Assembly: GCF_003231285.1 (NCBI RefSeq)
Contig: NZ_QKNS01000006.1
Location: 62,001 to 126,000, forward strand
DNA length: 64,000 bases
Source of the DNA: Hymenobacter sediminis
Lineage (GTDB): Bacteria > Bacteroidota > Bacteroidia > Cytophagales > Hymenobacteraceae
Direction of reading: 5' to 3'
In this document: positions 43,046 to 51,466 of the stretch, in pieces
Numbering within the stretch: position 1 is the first letter of the stretch
Layout of the letters: each line of letters starts with the position of its first letter
Translations under genes and position numbers: made by a program
Notes under the pieces: generated by a model
The model's input: the letters and a program-made list of their open reading frames with translations, nothing else
Told to the model about the DNA's origin: nothing
Databases searched by the model: none

Positions 43046-44665
43046 ATGAGTGCAACCAAAACTCTGAAAAAGCCCGTCGATAGCGCCACCAATAGCCACG
43101 GAGGTAACCTTAAATGGATTATCGCGGTGACGGTAGCCATGGCTACGTTCATGGAAGTGCTCGACGATACCAGCGTATCAGTGGCATTGTCGCAGATTGG
43201 CGGCAACCTGAGCGCGGCCGAAGATGAAGTAACCTGGGTAGTTACGTCGCAGCTGGTTGCCAAGGCAGTAGTCTTACCAGTGGCGGGGTTTCTGGCAACG
43301 GTGGTGGGGCGTAAGCGCCTATTTTCAATTTGCTTGCTGGCGTACGGAGGCACGTCGTTGCTGTGCGGCTTGTCACCGAGTATTGGGTTTCTGGTGTTTA
43401 TGCGGGTAGTACAAGGGCTTTGCGGCGGCATGCTCTCGCCCATGGCGCAAGCTATTCTGACTGATACCTTTCCGCCGGCACAGCGTGGGCTGGCGTTTGC
43501 AGCTTACGGCGTAGCCACGGTAGTAGCGCCTACCGTCGGTCCCACGCTCGGCGGCTACCTCGTGGATAACGCTAGTTGGAACTGGGTGTTTTTTGTGAAC
43601 GTACCAGTAGCCCTGATGACTGCTTTTCTGGTTTCTATTCTGGTGCAGGACCCACCAGCGCTGGTGAAAGAGAAAGCCGCTAAATGGGCCGGTGGTCTGA
43701 ATGTAGACTACGTTGGGCTTGGTTTACTGGCCGTTGGTCTCAGCGCTCTGCAGTTCGTACTAAGCCGCGGCGAGCGGGAAGAATGGTTTACTTCAGGACT
43801 TATTACCGGGCTAAGCTTGGTAGCTGCCGTTGCGCTGGGAGCAGGTGTGATATGGGAGTTGCGCTCCAAAGACCCCATTATTGATTTGAAACTGCTCCGG
43901 CACCGCAACTTTGCCGCTGCGGTGCTTATTATGTTTGCTGTTGGGGCGGTGCTGTTCAGCAGTTCTACGCAACTGCCTTTGTTTCTGCAGAATTTGCTGG
44001 GGTACACGGCCGTAAAAAGTGGGCTAGCTATTTCGCCGGGCGGGGCGGCTGTACTGCTGCTTATGCCCGTAGTCGGGCTGCTCTCAGGAAAAGTACAAGC
44101 CCGTTGGATGATTCTGTTTGGCTTGGTTATCAGTGCTTTTGCCTTATTTAATTATGCCCATGTTCTTAGCTCGGATATCGATTTTGCCAGTGTTGCCAAG
44201 GCGCGCGTTTACCAGAGTTTGGGCTTAGCCTTCCTATTCGTCCCCATCAGTGTAGCTGCCTACGTGGGCATTGCCAAAAACAAAACCAACCAGGCGGCTA
44301 CCCTTATCAACCTAGCGCAGTCATTAGGCGGCAGTTTCGGCATTGCCGCTATTACTACCCTCATTGCGCGGCGCACTCAGTTTCACCAGAGCCGCCTCAT
44401 TGATGGCCTCAACTATTCGAATCCTGAATACGAAGCCAGTTTGCAAAACTTAACCACCAGCCAAAGCGCCGCGGATGGTAGCATGGTGGATGCCGCCCAA
44501 CGCGCACAAGCTACCATCTACGATGCAGTGCAGCAGCAAGCCAACATTCTGTCTTATGTAGATTCCTTTTACCTGCTCGGTTTTGCGTGTCTGCTCTCGC
44601 TTCCGCTGGTTTTTATGATGCGCGCCAACAAGCCGGGCAAAGATGGAGAAGCTGCCCCCGGATAA
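43046..44665 (+). CDS. DHA2-family MFS drug exporter (EmrB/QacA type)
   Basis: 539-residue inner-membrane protein with about 14 hydrophobic segments. 'FMEVLDDTSVSVALSQIGGNL' is the DHA2 motif in helix 1, 'QGLCGGMLSPMAQAILTDTFP' motif C-like, and 'GPTLGGYLVDNASWNWVFFVNVPV' motif C/D. With the upstream HlyD and TolC proteins it should make a tripartite pump for hydrophobic compounds. It is the last gene of the operon. Confidence 0.93.
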   Translation: MSATKTLKKPVDSATNSHGGNLKWIIAVTVAMATFMEVLDDTSVSVALSQIGGNLSAAEDEVTWVVTSQLVAKAVVLPVAGFLATVVGRKRLFSICLLAYGGTSLLCGLSPSIGFLVFMRVVQGLCGGMLSPMAQAILTDTFPPAQRGLAFAAYGVATVVAPTVGPTLGGYLVDNASWNWVFFVNVPVALMTAFLVSILVQDPPALVKEKAAKWAGGLNVDYVGLGLLAVGLSALQFVLSRGEREEWFTSGLITGLSLVAAVALGAGVIWELRSKDPIIDLKLLRHRNFAAAVLIMFAVGAVLFSSSTQLPLFLQNLLGYTAVKSGLAISPGGAAVLLLMPVVGLLSGKVQARWMILFGLVISAFALFNYAHVLSSDIDFASVAKARVYQSLGLAFLFVPISVAAYVGIAKNKTNQAATLINLAQSLGGSFGIAAITTLIARRTQFHQSRLIDGLNYSNPEYEASLQNLTTSQSAADGSMVDAAQRAQATIYDAVQQQANILSYVDSFYLLGFACLLSLPLVFMMRANKPGKDGEAAPG

Positions 44666-44801
44666 GCTCATCTGTGTTACGTGAACTCATTTTAAGGCTT
44701 AACTACTATGTTTCTACATGTCGCTAGCCTGAATCTGAGCTTTCTTGCCAAGGTGCTACTTTTTTGTAGGTTGCTGCCCAAACGCTGGATAAGTGTAGTA
44801 T

Positions 44802-45014
44802 CTAACCCACCGGGTGCTCAAAGTGAGTATAGTTTAGAGCTGGGTTGCCTAGGACAATTGCTCCGCCCTGGTGAAGGCTGCGCAGACGCTGGACGGGGGA
44901 GGTGTGCAACAGGTCCGTGACGGCGGCAGGCAGTTCCACGAAGTCATAAAGCAGGTCCGTGTAGTGTATGCTTGCCAGGGTAGGGAAATACAGCCCGGAG
45001 TCAGAAGGGTACAA
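44802..45014 (-). pseudogene. N-terminal remnant of an HD-domain phosphohydrolase
   Basis: The frame reads 'YDFVELPAAVTDLLHTSPVQRLRSLHQGG' then 'ALNYTHFEHPVG' and stops. This matches the start of HD/dGTPase-like proteins ('DP.YGFIELP', 'L+.TP.FQRLR.IKQLG', 'HTRFEHSLG'), which normally run on for 300 or more residues with the HD residues. Downstream DNA (44672-44801) shows no continuation. Start unclear (TTG at 45014). It lies directly behind the AraC regulator gene. Confidence 0.5.
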
Positions 45015-45040
45015 AACCGAGTCTGTATTGGGCGGACTTG

Positions 45041-45916
45041 CTAGACCGGCTGCTGCATCTGATACTTTTTGGGCGTTATCCCATACGCTTGTTTAAAGGA
45101 TTGGATAAAGCTGGACATGCTCTCGTATCCTACCTGATCGTAGATGTCGCTGGTTTTGAGTGTGCCCTGCCGGAGCAGTTGAGCCGCAATGGCTAGCCGT
45201 TGCTGGGTTAGCCACCGGTTAGGAGAGGTGCCATAGAGCTTAGCAAAGCGCCGCTTGAATGTGGAAAGGCTGGAATGGCACAGAAAGGCCAGATCCTCCA
45301 CCGTGATGTGGGTGGGTAGGTCAGCGGCCATAACTTCTCGGATGCGTTGGTTTTCGGCCGTTTCGCTTACTCTGGCTCTCAGGGCTGATAAGGCTGCGGG
45401 CTGCTGTCGGCTTACATACAGCAACAGCTCTTCCAGCTTGAGCTGCTGTAGACTGGCGTCCCATTCGGTGCCGTTTCCAAGAAGCAGCTTCAAGGAGCAG
45501 ACAAAGTTGGTCAGAAACTCATCAGCATTGAACACATGGAAGGGGGGCGGGGCAAAAGGGGGAGTTTCTAACCGCTCCAGGTTCGGATATTTCAGAAAGA
45601 AAGCGGTTAAGGCCTCATCCGAGAAAAAGAGCAGCATGCTTTTATAGGAGTGGTTGGCAGAAGCTAGCTTTTCACTCATCAAGCAGTTGCCCGCGGATAG
45701 TAGCAGAAACTGCCCAGGGCCAATGCGCGCCGTTGCTGTCGGATACGTCACTACCTTCTCGCCTTGCGTTAAAAAGCTAAACAAGTGGTAGCGCATCGTG
45801 ATTTTGCTGCGCTCCCTATTCGAGCTGGTTTCATAAGGAATGAGGTAGGTATCCGGGCGCGCCATGCCCGCGGCTGTGCGGGCCACTATATCATCAGGTA
45901 ACAGAAACTGTTTCAT
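45041..45916 (-). CDS. AraC-family transcriptional regulator
   Basis: 291 residues from the ATG at 45916. The N-terminal part carries a cupin-like sensor ('PTATARIGPGQFLLLSAGN'). The C-terminal part has two helix-turn-helix motifs ('ITVEDLAFLCHSSLSTFKRRFAKLYG' and 'KTSDIYDQVGYESMSSFIQSFKQAYGITPKKYQ'). Close to the type seen next to small stress or efflux genes in Bacteroidota. Its target is unknown; the PEBP gene (46131) and the efflux operon are the neighbours. Confidence 0.9.
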   Translation of the reverse strand: MKQFLLPDDIVARTAAGMARPDTYLIPYETSSNRERSKITMRYHLFSFLTQGEKVVTYPTATARIGPGQFLLLSAGNCLMSEKLASANHSYKSMLLFFSDEALTAFFLKYPNLERLETPPFAPPPFHVFNADEFLTNFVCSLKLLLGNGTEWDASLQQLKLEELLLYVSRQQPAALSALRARVSETAENQRIREVMAADLPTHITVEDLAFLCHSSLSTFKRRFAKLYGTSPNRWLTQQRLAIAAQLLRQGTLKTSDIYDQVGYESMSSFIQSFKQAYGITPKKYQMQQPV

Positions 45917-45976
45917 GGAAGCTTTATTGAATAGCAGAGGCACACTGCTTAGGGTACTCTCTAGTTGCTACCAACG

Positions 45977-46040
45977 CCACGCCAGTGGTAAAGAATATCA
46001 GGTAGCAGGTACTATCTGAGATTCTTTACCACTGGCGTGG
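45977..46040. terminator. 25-bp hairpin between the PEBP and AraC genes
   Basis: Arms 45977-46001 and 46016-46040 pair with one mismatch across a 14-base loop. Both neighbouring genes run leftwards. It has no T run, so it may be a terminator, a mobile hairpin or an upstream site for the AraC gene. Confidence 0.5.
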
Positions 46041-46130
46041 AAACCTAGTTATAACTTGGCAATGGGGTGGTGGCAAGCGCCTCATCACGAATAAAGCGCT
46101 TTTTGCTACCAGGTATATACTACCCCGAGA

Positions 46131-46673
46131 TTATTTCTTCTGTCCGTAGACCAGCAATGAGGCCTTGCCTAGCGTGATACTGCCGCAATTGAAGGCGACG
46201 TAGGCCGGGGTAGCATTCTTATCCAAGTCCAACTTTTTGCTCAAGGCCAGCACAGTAATCAGATAGCGGTGCGCCGGACCGGGGGTAGGGGCAGCACCCA
46301 CATAGCCGGGCTGACCGAAGTCGGTGTTGCTCTGTACTGCACCAGCCGGCATCAGGTGCTTGCTCAGGTCGCCAGCGCCCGACTTGAGCTCTGTTACGTT
46401 GGCGGGGATGTTGAACACTACCCAGTGCCAGAAGCCACTGCCGGTAGGAGCATCCAGATCCAGGATGGTAACGGCAAAGCTTTGGGTGCCGGCAGGGGCA
46501 TGCTCCCAGGTAAGAGCCGGCGACTGATTTTCGCCCGTATAGCCCATTCCGTTCAGATACTGCTTGTTGGTTAGTTGGCCCCCTAGCTCAGGGCTTTTTA
46601 GGGTGAAGGTTTGCGCCAGAGCGCTGGTGCTTAGCAATGCAGATGCGGCCAGAGTAGTTGCCATCGTTTTCAT
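46131..46673 (-). CDS. YbhB/YbcL family (PEBP/Raf kinase inhibitor-like) protein
   Basis: 180 residues from the ATG at 46673 with a signal peptide ('LAASALLSTSALAQ'). The PEBP fold shows 'GENQSPALTWEHAPAGTQSFAVTILDLDAPTG', 'FWHWVVFNIPAN' and 'GPAHRYLITVLAL'. Bacterial members bind small ligands, and their role is not settled. An exact -7 box on the minus strand (TAGTTTTG, 46715-46722) lies 41 bases upstream. Confidence 0.88.
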   Translation of the reverse strand: MKTMATTLAASALLSTSALAQTFTLKSPELGGQLTNKQYLNGMGYTGENQSPALTWEHAPAGTQSFAVTILDLDAPTGSGFWHWVVFNIPANVTELKSGAGDLSKHLMPAGAVQSNTDFGQPGYVGAAPTPGPAHRYLITVLALSKKLDLDKNATPAYVAFNCGSITLGKASLLVYGQKK

Positions 46674-46714
46674 GGGTTGCGTGAATGCTGTTGGTAAACT
46701 GTGTTTGAACAGCA

Positions 46715-46722
46715 CAAAACTA
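46715..46722 (-). promoter_or_regulatory. -7 box TAGTTTTG for the PEBP gene
   Basis: Exact TAnnTTTG match on the minus strand, 41 bases before the start codon; no well-spaced -33 element is seen. Confidence 0.45.
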
Positions 46723-46954
46723 CCTGCCCCCAACCGGGCTAATTATTGCGGAAAGGCCAAAAAGTGTGGCTAAAAGTCCAATTCAAACGCCAGTTGTGCA
46801 GAGGAACTGACTACACGTCTGCCGCAAGTTGAAAGCGGAGGCACGCTAACTTTCACTCTGATAACTATGTACCTTGCGCCTTCTTAAGGCGTAGGAGCCC
46901 CAACTAACTACGCACCTTTTCTCACCTCTTTCTTCGCTGTCAGCGCTGCCTGCC

Positions 46955-48883
46955 GTGGTTTCTTCTCTTCCCTACGCCGCTCCGCCCGACACATTTTTAA
47001 CGGCGCTGCTTGAGCTTTCTATTAGTGGAGTGGTGTGCTATACGCCCCTGACTGACGCGGCCGGGCAAATTGTAGACTTTGCGTTTGCCTACCTCAACCC
47101 GGCGGCCCAACGCATGCTAAACCTGCCTGCCCAACCTACGGGCACATTCCGGCAGGTATTTCCGGAGCCGGCGCCGTTTGCCGCTTTTACCTTCCACTGC
47201 GAAGCCTACAACTCCTCGGAGCCGCGTCACTTCGAGATGAATTACCAAGGTCCCAGCCACGACACCTACTGCCGCGTCAACGGCCAGCGGGTGGGCCAAC
47301 AGTTGCTGGTGAGCTTTTCCTTCAGCCAGGAGCAAGACCGCAGCGTGGTAGAGGAGGCTCTTCGCCAGAGCCAGGCACGCGAGCGGGCGGCCCGGGCACA
47401 GGCCGAAGCGCAGCGGGCGGAGTTGACTACCATTTTCGAGCAGGCGCCGGCTGGCATCTGCATTCTGGCGGGGCCAGAGTTGGTGTTTGAGTTCGTTAAC
47501 CCCGGCTACCAGCAGCTGCTAACCGGCCGCGACCTTCTGGGGCGACCCGTTTTCGAGGCGCTCCCCGAATTTGAGGGTACCCCCGTGGCTGCCATGCTGC
47601 GCGAGGTGTACGAAACCGGGCAGTCGCACGAGGAGCAGGCTATGCTTATTCCTATGCCCCGGCCCAGTGATGGAGTGATGGAAGACCGTTATTTCACGTT
47701 TGTTTATCAAGCCCGCCGCGACGAGCATGGCCAGGTGAACGGCATCCTTGCGTTCGTATTTGAAGTCACTGCCCAGCAGCAAGCCATAGCGGCCGTGCGT
47801 GAGAGCGAAGCTCGCTTCCGCATCATGGCTGACGCGGCGCCCAACCAAGTCTGGGCCGTCAATCCGGATACAACTCTCCGGTATGCCAACCAAGCCTTTC
47901 TGGACTTTGTGGGGGTAGGGCTGGAGGAATATACTACCACGGGCTGGTCGGCCTACCTGCCGGCCGAGGAGTTGGAACAGGCCCAACGCGCCCTGGTAGA
48001 GGCTATCAGCACCCGATCGATGTACGCCCAGGAGCACCGCATGCGCCGCCACGACGGTGAGTATCGCTGGCTTCTGGCGCAGGGGGCGCCCAGCTTTTAC
48101 CCCAACGGTGAGCTTTATGGCTACGTGGGATCAGCCATCGACATCACAGAGCTTAAACAAGCCAATGAGCAGTTGATGCGCACGAACCAGGACCTCGACA
48201 ATTTTGTGTACGCTGCCAGCCACGACCTTAAGCAGCCAGTCAACAACCTGACTAGCTTGCTGGAGGAGTTGCGTCGGAGCGTCACCTTTGCCGACCCCGC
48301 TGAGGAACAGTTGCTTGTACCCATGGTGCGGGAGGCCTTGCAGCAGCTAAGCACCACCATCGACGATTTGGCCGCCTTGGGCCAAGCTCAGCAGCTAAGC
48401 AATGCGCCTGCAGAACTGGTTTCCTTGGCCGACCTGACGGCTGAAGTAATTGCTACCCTCGAACCGCAGGTGCAAGTAGCTCAGGCGCGCATCACAACTG
48501 ACTTTGCGGCGCGCCCGGCGCTATCTTTTGCCCGCGCCAACTTGCGCACCGTCCTGCTTAACCTCGTGGGCAACTCGCTCAAGTACGCCGATCCGGCGCG
48601 GCCGGCCTGCATCCATGTTTCGGTGCGCGGAGAGCAGGGCCGGTTCGTGCTGGAGGTTCAGGACAATGGCTTGGGCTTCGATGCGCACAAGTACGGCGCA
48701 GAGCTGTTTCAGCTTTTTCGCCGGCTGCACACGCACACTCCCGGCAGCGGGGTAGGGCTGTACCTGGTGAAGCGAATTGTGGAAGCCAGCGGCGGCACGG
48801 TGGAGGTAGCAAGTCAGCCAGGCGAGGGCGCCACCTTCCGTATTCAACTAGGGCAAACGCACAGTGTAGGGGCGTTGCAATAG
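46955..48883 (+). CDS. Multi-PAS sensor histidine kinase
   Basis: 642 residues from a GTG. PAS-like domains lie at about 12-125, 155-275 and 285-400. The HisKA carries H423 ('YAASHDLKQPVNNLTS'); the HATPase_c shows 'NLVGNSLKYADP', 'DNGLGFD' and 'GSGVGLYLVKRIVEASGG'. Cytoplasmic with no membrane segment. No adjacent response regulator. A TACCTTGC box at 46870-46877 is a weak promoter candidate. Confidence 0.92.
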   Translation: MVSSLPYAAPPDTFLTALLELSISGVVCYTPLTDAAGQIVDFAFAYLNPAAQRMLNLPAQPTGTFRQVFPEPAPFAAFTFHCEAYNSSEPRHFEMNYQGPSHDTYCRVNGQRVGQQLLVSFSFSQEQDRSVVEEALRQSQARERAARAQAEAQRAELTTIFEQAPAGICILAGPELVFEFVNPGYQQLLTGRDLLGRPVFEALPEFEGTPVAAMLREVYETGQSHEEQAMLIPMPRPSDGVMEDRYFTFVYQARRDEHGQVNGILAFVFEVTAQQQAIAAVRESEARFRIMADAAPNQVWAVNPDTTLRYANQAFLDFVGVGLEEYTTTGWSAYLPAEELEQAQRALVEAISTRSMYAQEHRMRRHDGEYRWLLAQGAPSFYPNGELYGYVGSAIDITELKQANEQLMRTNQDLDNFVYAASHDLKQPVNNLTSLLEELRRSVTFADPAEEQLLVPMVREALQQLSTTIDDLAALGQAQQLSNAPAELVSLADLTAEVIATLEPQVQVAQARITTDFAARPALSFARANLRTVLLNLVGNSLKYADPARPACIHVSVRGEQGRFVLEVQDNGLGFDAHKYGAELFQLFRRLHTHTPGSGVGLYLVKRIVEASGGTVEVASQPGEGATFRIQLGQTHSVGALQ

Positions 48884-49030
48884 TAGGAGTAGGGCCGAAG
48901 TACAAGCTAAATGCCAGGGTAGGGGGCTGGCCGAAAACCCCATTGGCTCGGTTCACAGTGGCCCGCTTCATCCTGGGCCAGATGCGTGCTCCTACCTCCT
49001 CGCCTAAGGGTAGGGGATAGCAACCTAATT

Positions 49031-49067
49031 CCAGCCGCTGCCCCGCCTCAGGCAGAGCAGCGGCTGG
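49031..49067 (-). terminator. Hairpin downstream of azoR
   Basis: CCAGCCGCTGC (49031-49041) pairs with GCAGCGGCTGG (49057-49067); it follows the azoR stop codon by about ten bases. No strong T run. Confidence 0.55.
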
Positions 49068-49075
49068 AAACCGGT

Positions 49076-49711
49076 TTAGAAGGAAGCTGCCGGTGCCGGC
49101 TCGGCAGATCTTGTTTGCACAACTACACTGTCGAGCCCCTTCTGCAGAGCGGTGGGTTCATATTCCGGCAACTTGACTCCCTCGGCCCGGGCCACGGTCA
49201 CGTCGGTCATGCCCAGGAAACCGAGCATCCAGCGCAAGTAGGGGGTAGCAAAATCGTAGGGCTGCATGGGCCCCTCGGAGTAGATGCCGCCGCTGGCAAC
49301 GGCCAGGTACACCTTCTTACCCGTGATGAGTCCTTCCGGGCCGGTGGGCGTGTAGCGGAACGTGATGTTTGCCCTTGTGAGGTGGTCAAGCCACGACTTC
49401 AGGGAGGAGGGAACATTGAAGTTGTAGAAGGGCACCCCAATGACGAGGACGTCGGCCGCCATGACTTGTGCAATAGCCTCATCAGAATGACGTACGGCCT
49501 GCTGCTGCTCGGGCGAGCGACCCTCGGCCGGCGCAAAGTAGGCTTGCAGATGCGCTTCTTCGAGGTGAGGAAACGGCTGGGTGGCTACATCGCGCACCAC
49601 CACGGTGCTGTTGGGGTCAGCGGCCGTTAGCTTGTCGATGATGCCTTGGCTAAGGCGCGTGCTGTAGGACTCGGCCCCACGGGCGCTGGAAATGATGTGC
49701 AGAATCTGCAT
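49076..49711 (-). CDS. azoR: FMN-dependent NADH:quinone/azo oxidoreductase
   Basis: 211 residues with a flavodoxin-like fold: 'IISSARGAESYSTRLSQ' (FMN phosphate loop), 'VPFYNFNVPSSLKSWLDHLTRA', 'ASGGIYSEGPMQPYD'. It reduces quinones and azo compounds by two electrons and protects against quinone stress. Divergent from an HxlR regulator, which matches the azoR1/YodB arrangement of Bacillus, with shared operator-like repeats between. Confidence 0.93.
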   Translation of the reverse strand: MQILHIISSARGAESYSTRLSQGIIDKLTAADPNSTVVVRDVATQPFPHLEEAHLQAYFAPAEGRSPEQQQAVRHSDEAIAQVMAADVLVIGVPFYNFNVPSSLKSWLDHLTRANITFRYTPTGPEGLITGKKVYLAVASGGIYSEGPMQPYDFATPYLRWMLGFLGMTDVTVARAEGVKLPEYEPTALQKGLDSVVVQTRSAEPAPAASF

Positions 49712-49832
49712 AAAAAGGTAGGGGGTAAAGAGATGATAAACTGCGTGCTGGCTGCCCTTGGCCCGTCGGCCACGGACAACTGCCCGCCCACTGCGCTACC
49801 AGGAATAATGCCTGGCACTCAGGTTACCTCAA

Positions 49833-49912
49833 GTAATCAGCTGTCTCTTTGTTCGTACTTTGCTACCACTTCAGATTACGTGCTGGTAGCCTGATTACCT
49901 GCACGTAATCAG
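49833..49912. promoter_or_regulatory. GTAATCAG/CTGATTAC repeats between azoR and hxlR
   Basis: GTAATCAG occurs at 49833-49840 and 49905-49912, CTGATTAC at 49891-49898 and a near copy CAGATTAC at 49872-49879. The pair 49891-49912 is an 8-bp palindrome with a 6-base spacer. A second one, GATTACGTGC/GCACGTAATC, spans 49874-49910. Probable HxlR operator. Confidence 0.55.
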
Positions 49913-49947
49913 GCCTAGGCCCCTTTATTGCCTTCCTTCTTCTGCTT

Positions 49948-50310
49948 ATGACTACTTCCGAAACTTCTGAATGCGTCCTGACCATGCAGGCCTTGCGCAA
50001 TGCTTTGCTGGTTGTTAATGGCAAATGGAAGCTCCAAATCATTGTGGCGCTCAATGCCGGTACCCGGCATTTCCGCGGTTTGGAGCGTAGTGTGCCGGGC
50101 ATCTCCACGAAAGTGCTGGCCAAAGAATTAAAGGATTTGGAAGCCCATCAGTTTATTGCCCGCACGGTGCACCCCGGCCCGCCCGTACTCGTGGAATACC
50201 ACGCGCTACCTTATGCGCGCACACTTGACCCTGTGATTGAGGTTTTGAAAACCTGGGGCCTGCAGCATCAGCAGCGCTTAGATGCGGCGGGCAGTACGGC
50301 ATCAGAGTAG
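49948..50310 (+). CDS. HxlR/YodB-type winged-helix regulator
   Basis: 120 residues: conserved Cys 9 ('TSECVLTMQAL'), 'VVNGKWKLQIIVALNAGTRHFRGLERSVPGISTKVLAKELKDLE', then the wing and dimer helices. In YodB of Bacillus subtilis the matching N-terminal Cys senses quinones and diamide and controls azoR1; here the azoR gene is divergent, so the same circuit is likely. A Crp/Fnr gene follows 51 bases downstream. Confidence 0.9.
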   Translation: MTTSETSECVLTMQALRNALLVVNGKWKLQIIVALNAGTRHFRGLERSVPGISTKVLAKELKDLEAHQFIARTVHPGPPVLVEYHALPYARTLDPVIEVLKTWGLQHQQRLDAAGSTASE

Positions 50311-50361
50311 CCGAGTCGCGCTGCTGACAATTACCTGACGGCTCCCTACCCCTCCATTGCC

Positions 50362-50958
50362 ATGCACCCCTTACGCGCCTACCTCCATCGTTTTGTTCCC
50401 TCGCTCACGGATGCCGACTGGCAGCCGCTGGCCGAGGCCCTGCGCCCGCGCCAACTGGCTCGCGGGGAGCATTTTGTGCAAGCGGGCGAGTACCGTCCTG
50501 AGTTAGCGCTGCTACTCAGTGGTAGCTGCCGGCTCTATTACTCCCGCCCCGACGGGGATGAGCGCACTACCTATTTCTTTTTTGAAAATCACCTGTTGGG
50601 CGATTACCCGAGCTGCCTGACGGGGCAGGCCAGCCAGCTCAGCATTCAGGCCCTTACCGACACGGAGTTGGTCGTATTTGACTATGCGCGGCTGCGTCAG
50701 CTCTATGAGGAACGGCCGGTATACGAGCGGTTTGGGCGCCTAGTGGCCGAATACCACATGCTCGGCACGGACGCCCGCCTGACTGAGCATTTGCTGCTCT
50801 CGCCTGAGGAGCGCTACCGCGCCTTGCTGACGGGCGGCAAAACCAAAATTCTGGAACGCATCCCCCAGCAACTGATAGCAAACTACCTGGGCATTACGCC
50901 CGTCTCGCTAAGCCGCATCCGGAGCCGCGTAGCGCGTAACTCTGGCAAGAATACCTAG
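50362..50958 (+). CDS. Crp/Fnr-family regulator 1
   Basis: 198 residues: a cyclic-nucleotide-binding-like beta roll ('FVQAGEYRPELALLLSGSCRLYY', 'DERTTYFFFENHLLGDY'), a dimer helix, and a C-terminal helix-turn-helix ('IPQQLIANYLGITPVSLSRIRSRV'). It lacks the E. coli cAMP contacts (no clear RE-S motif), so the ligand is unknown. Same direction as the HxlR gene upstream. A separate promoter precedes the next gene. Confidence 0.88.
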   Translation: MHPLRAYLHRFVPSLTDADWQPLAEALRPRQLARGEHFVQAGEYRPELALLLSGSCRLYYSRPDGDERTTYFFFENHLLGDYPSCLTGQASQLSIQALTDTELVVFDYARLRQLYEERPVYERFGRLVAEYHMLGTDARLTEHLLLSPEERYRALLTGGKTKILERIPQQLIANYLGITPVSLSRIRSRVARNSGKNT

Positions 50959-51006
50959 CCAATGCCGGAGGCACCTGACGCTGATATTTCTTAGCTTTTG
51001 TTATCG

Positions 51007-51035
51007 TTGGTTGGTACTGCGCGGGCAGACTTTTG
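51007..51035 (+). promoter_or_regulatory. Promoter candidate for the DUF4260 gene
   Basis: TTG (51007-51009), an 18-base spacer, then GACTTTTG (51028-51035), one base off TAnnTTTG. The ATG is at 51074. Confidence 0.45.
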
Positions 51036-51073
51036 CAAGAGTCATTTTTATTCATCTCTCTTGCCTCCCGCGT

Positions 51074-51466
51074 ATGAAAACCCTGCTGAAACTGGAAGAG
51101 CTAGCCCAAGCCCTGCTTGCCCTGACCGTCTTTGCCTACCTGCCTTATGCGTGGTGGGTGCTACCTGCTACCTTTCTGCTCCCCGATCTGAGCATGGTTG
51201 GCTACCTGGCCGGACCCCGCGTAGGAGCCGTTTGCTATAACATCGCCCACCATAAGGCATTGGCCGTGGCGGTAGGCCTTGCGGGTTGGTGGCTGGCTCA
51301 GCCTGTGCTGTTGCTGGCGGGCACAATACTGCTCTTTCACAGCGCCTTTGATCGGCTGCTGGGCTATGGCCTCAAGTACGGTACCGGATTCCGCGACACG
51401 CACCTAGACCATATAGGCACAGAAGAGCAACGTCCAATACTCGCCCAAACTACTTCCTTACTTTAG
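51074..51466 (+). CDS. DUF4260 membrane protein
   Basis: 130 residues from the ATG at 51074. The start 'LLKLEELAQALLALTVFAYL', then 'PDLSMVGYLAGPRVGAVCYNIAHHKAL', 'FHSAFDRLLGYGLKYGTGFRDTHLDHIG' match DUF4260, a small three- to four-helix membrane family of unknown role. Between the Crp/Fnr gene and the convergent oxidoreductase. Confidence 0.87.
   Translation: MKTLLKLEELAQALLALTVFAYLPYAWWVLPATFLLPDLSMVGYLAGPRVGAVCYNIAHHKALAVAVGLAGWWLAQPVLLLAGTILLFHSAFDRLLGYGLKYGTGFRDTHLDHIGTEEQRPILAQTTSLL

Noticed and set aside
44708..44920. 70-codon frame on the + strand after the MFS gene
   Set aside because: It overlaps the HD-domain remnant on the other strand and has no recognisable features.
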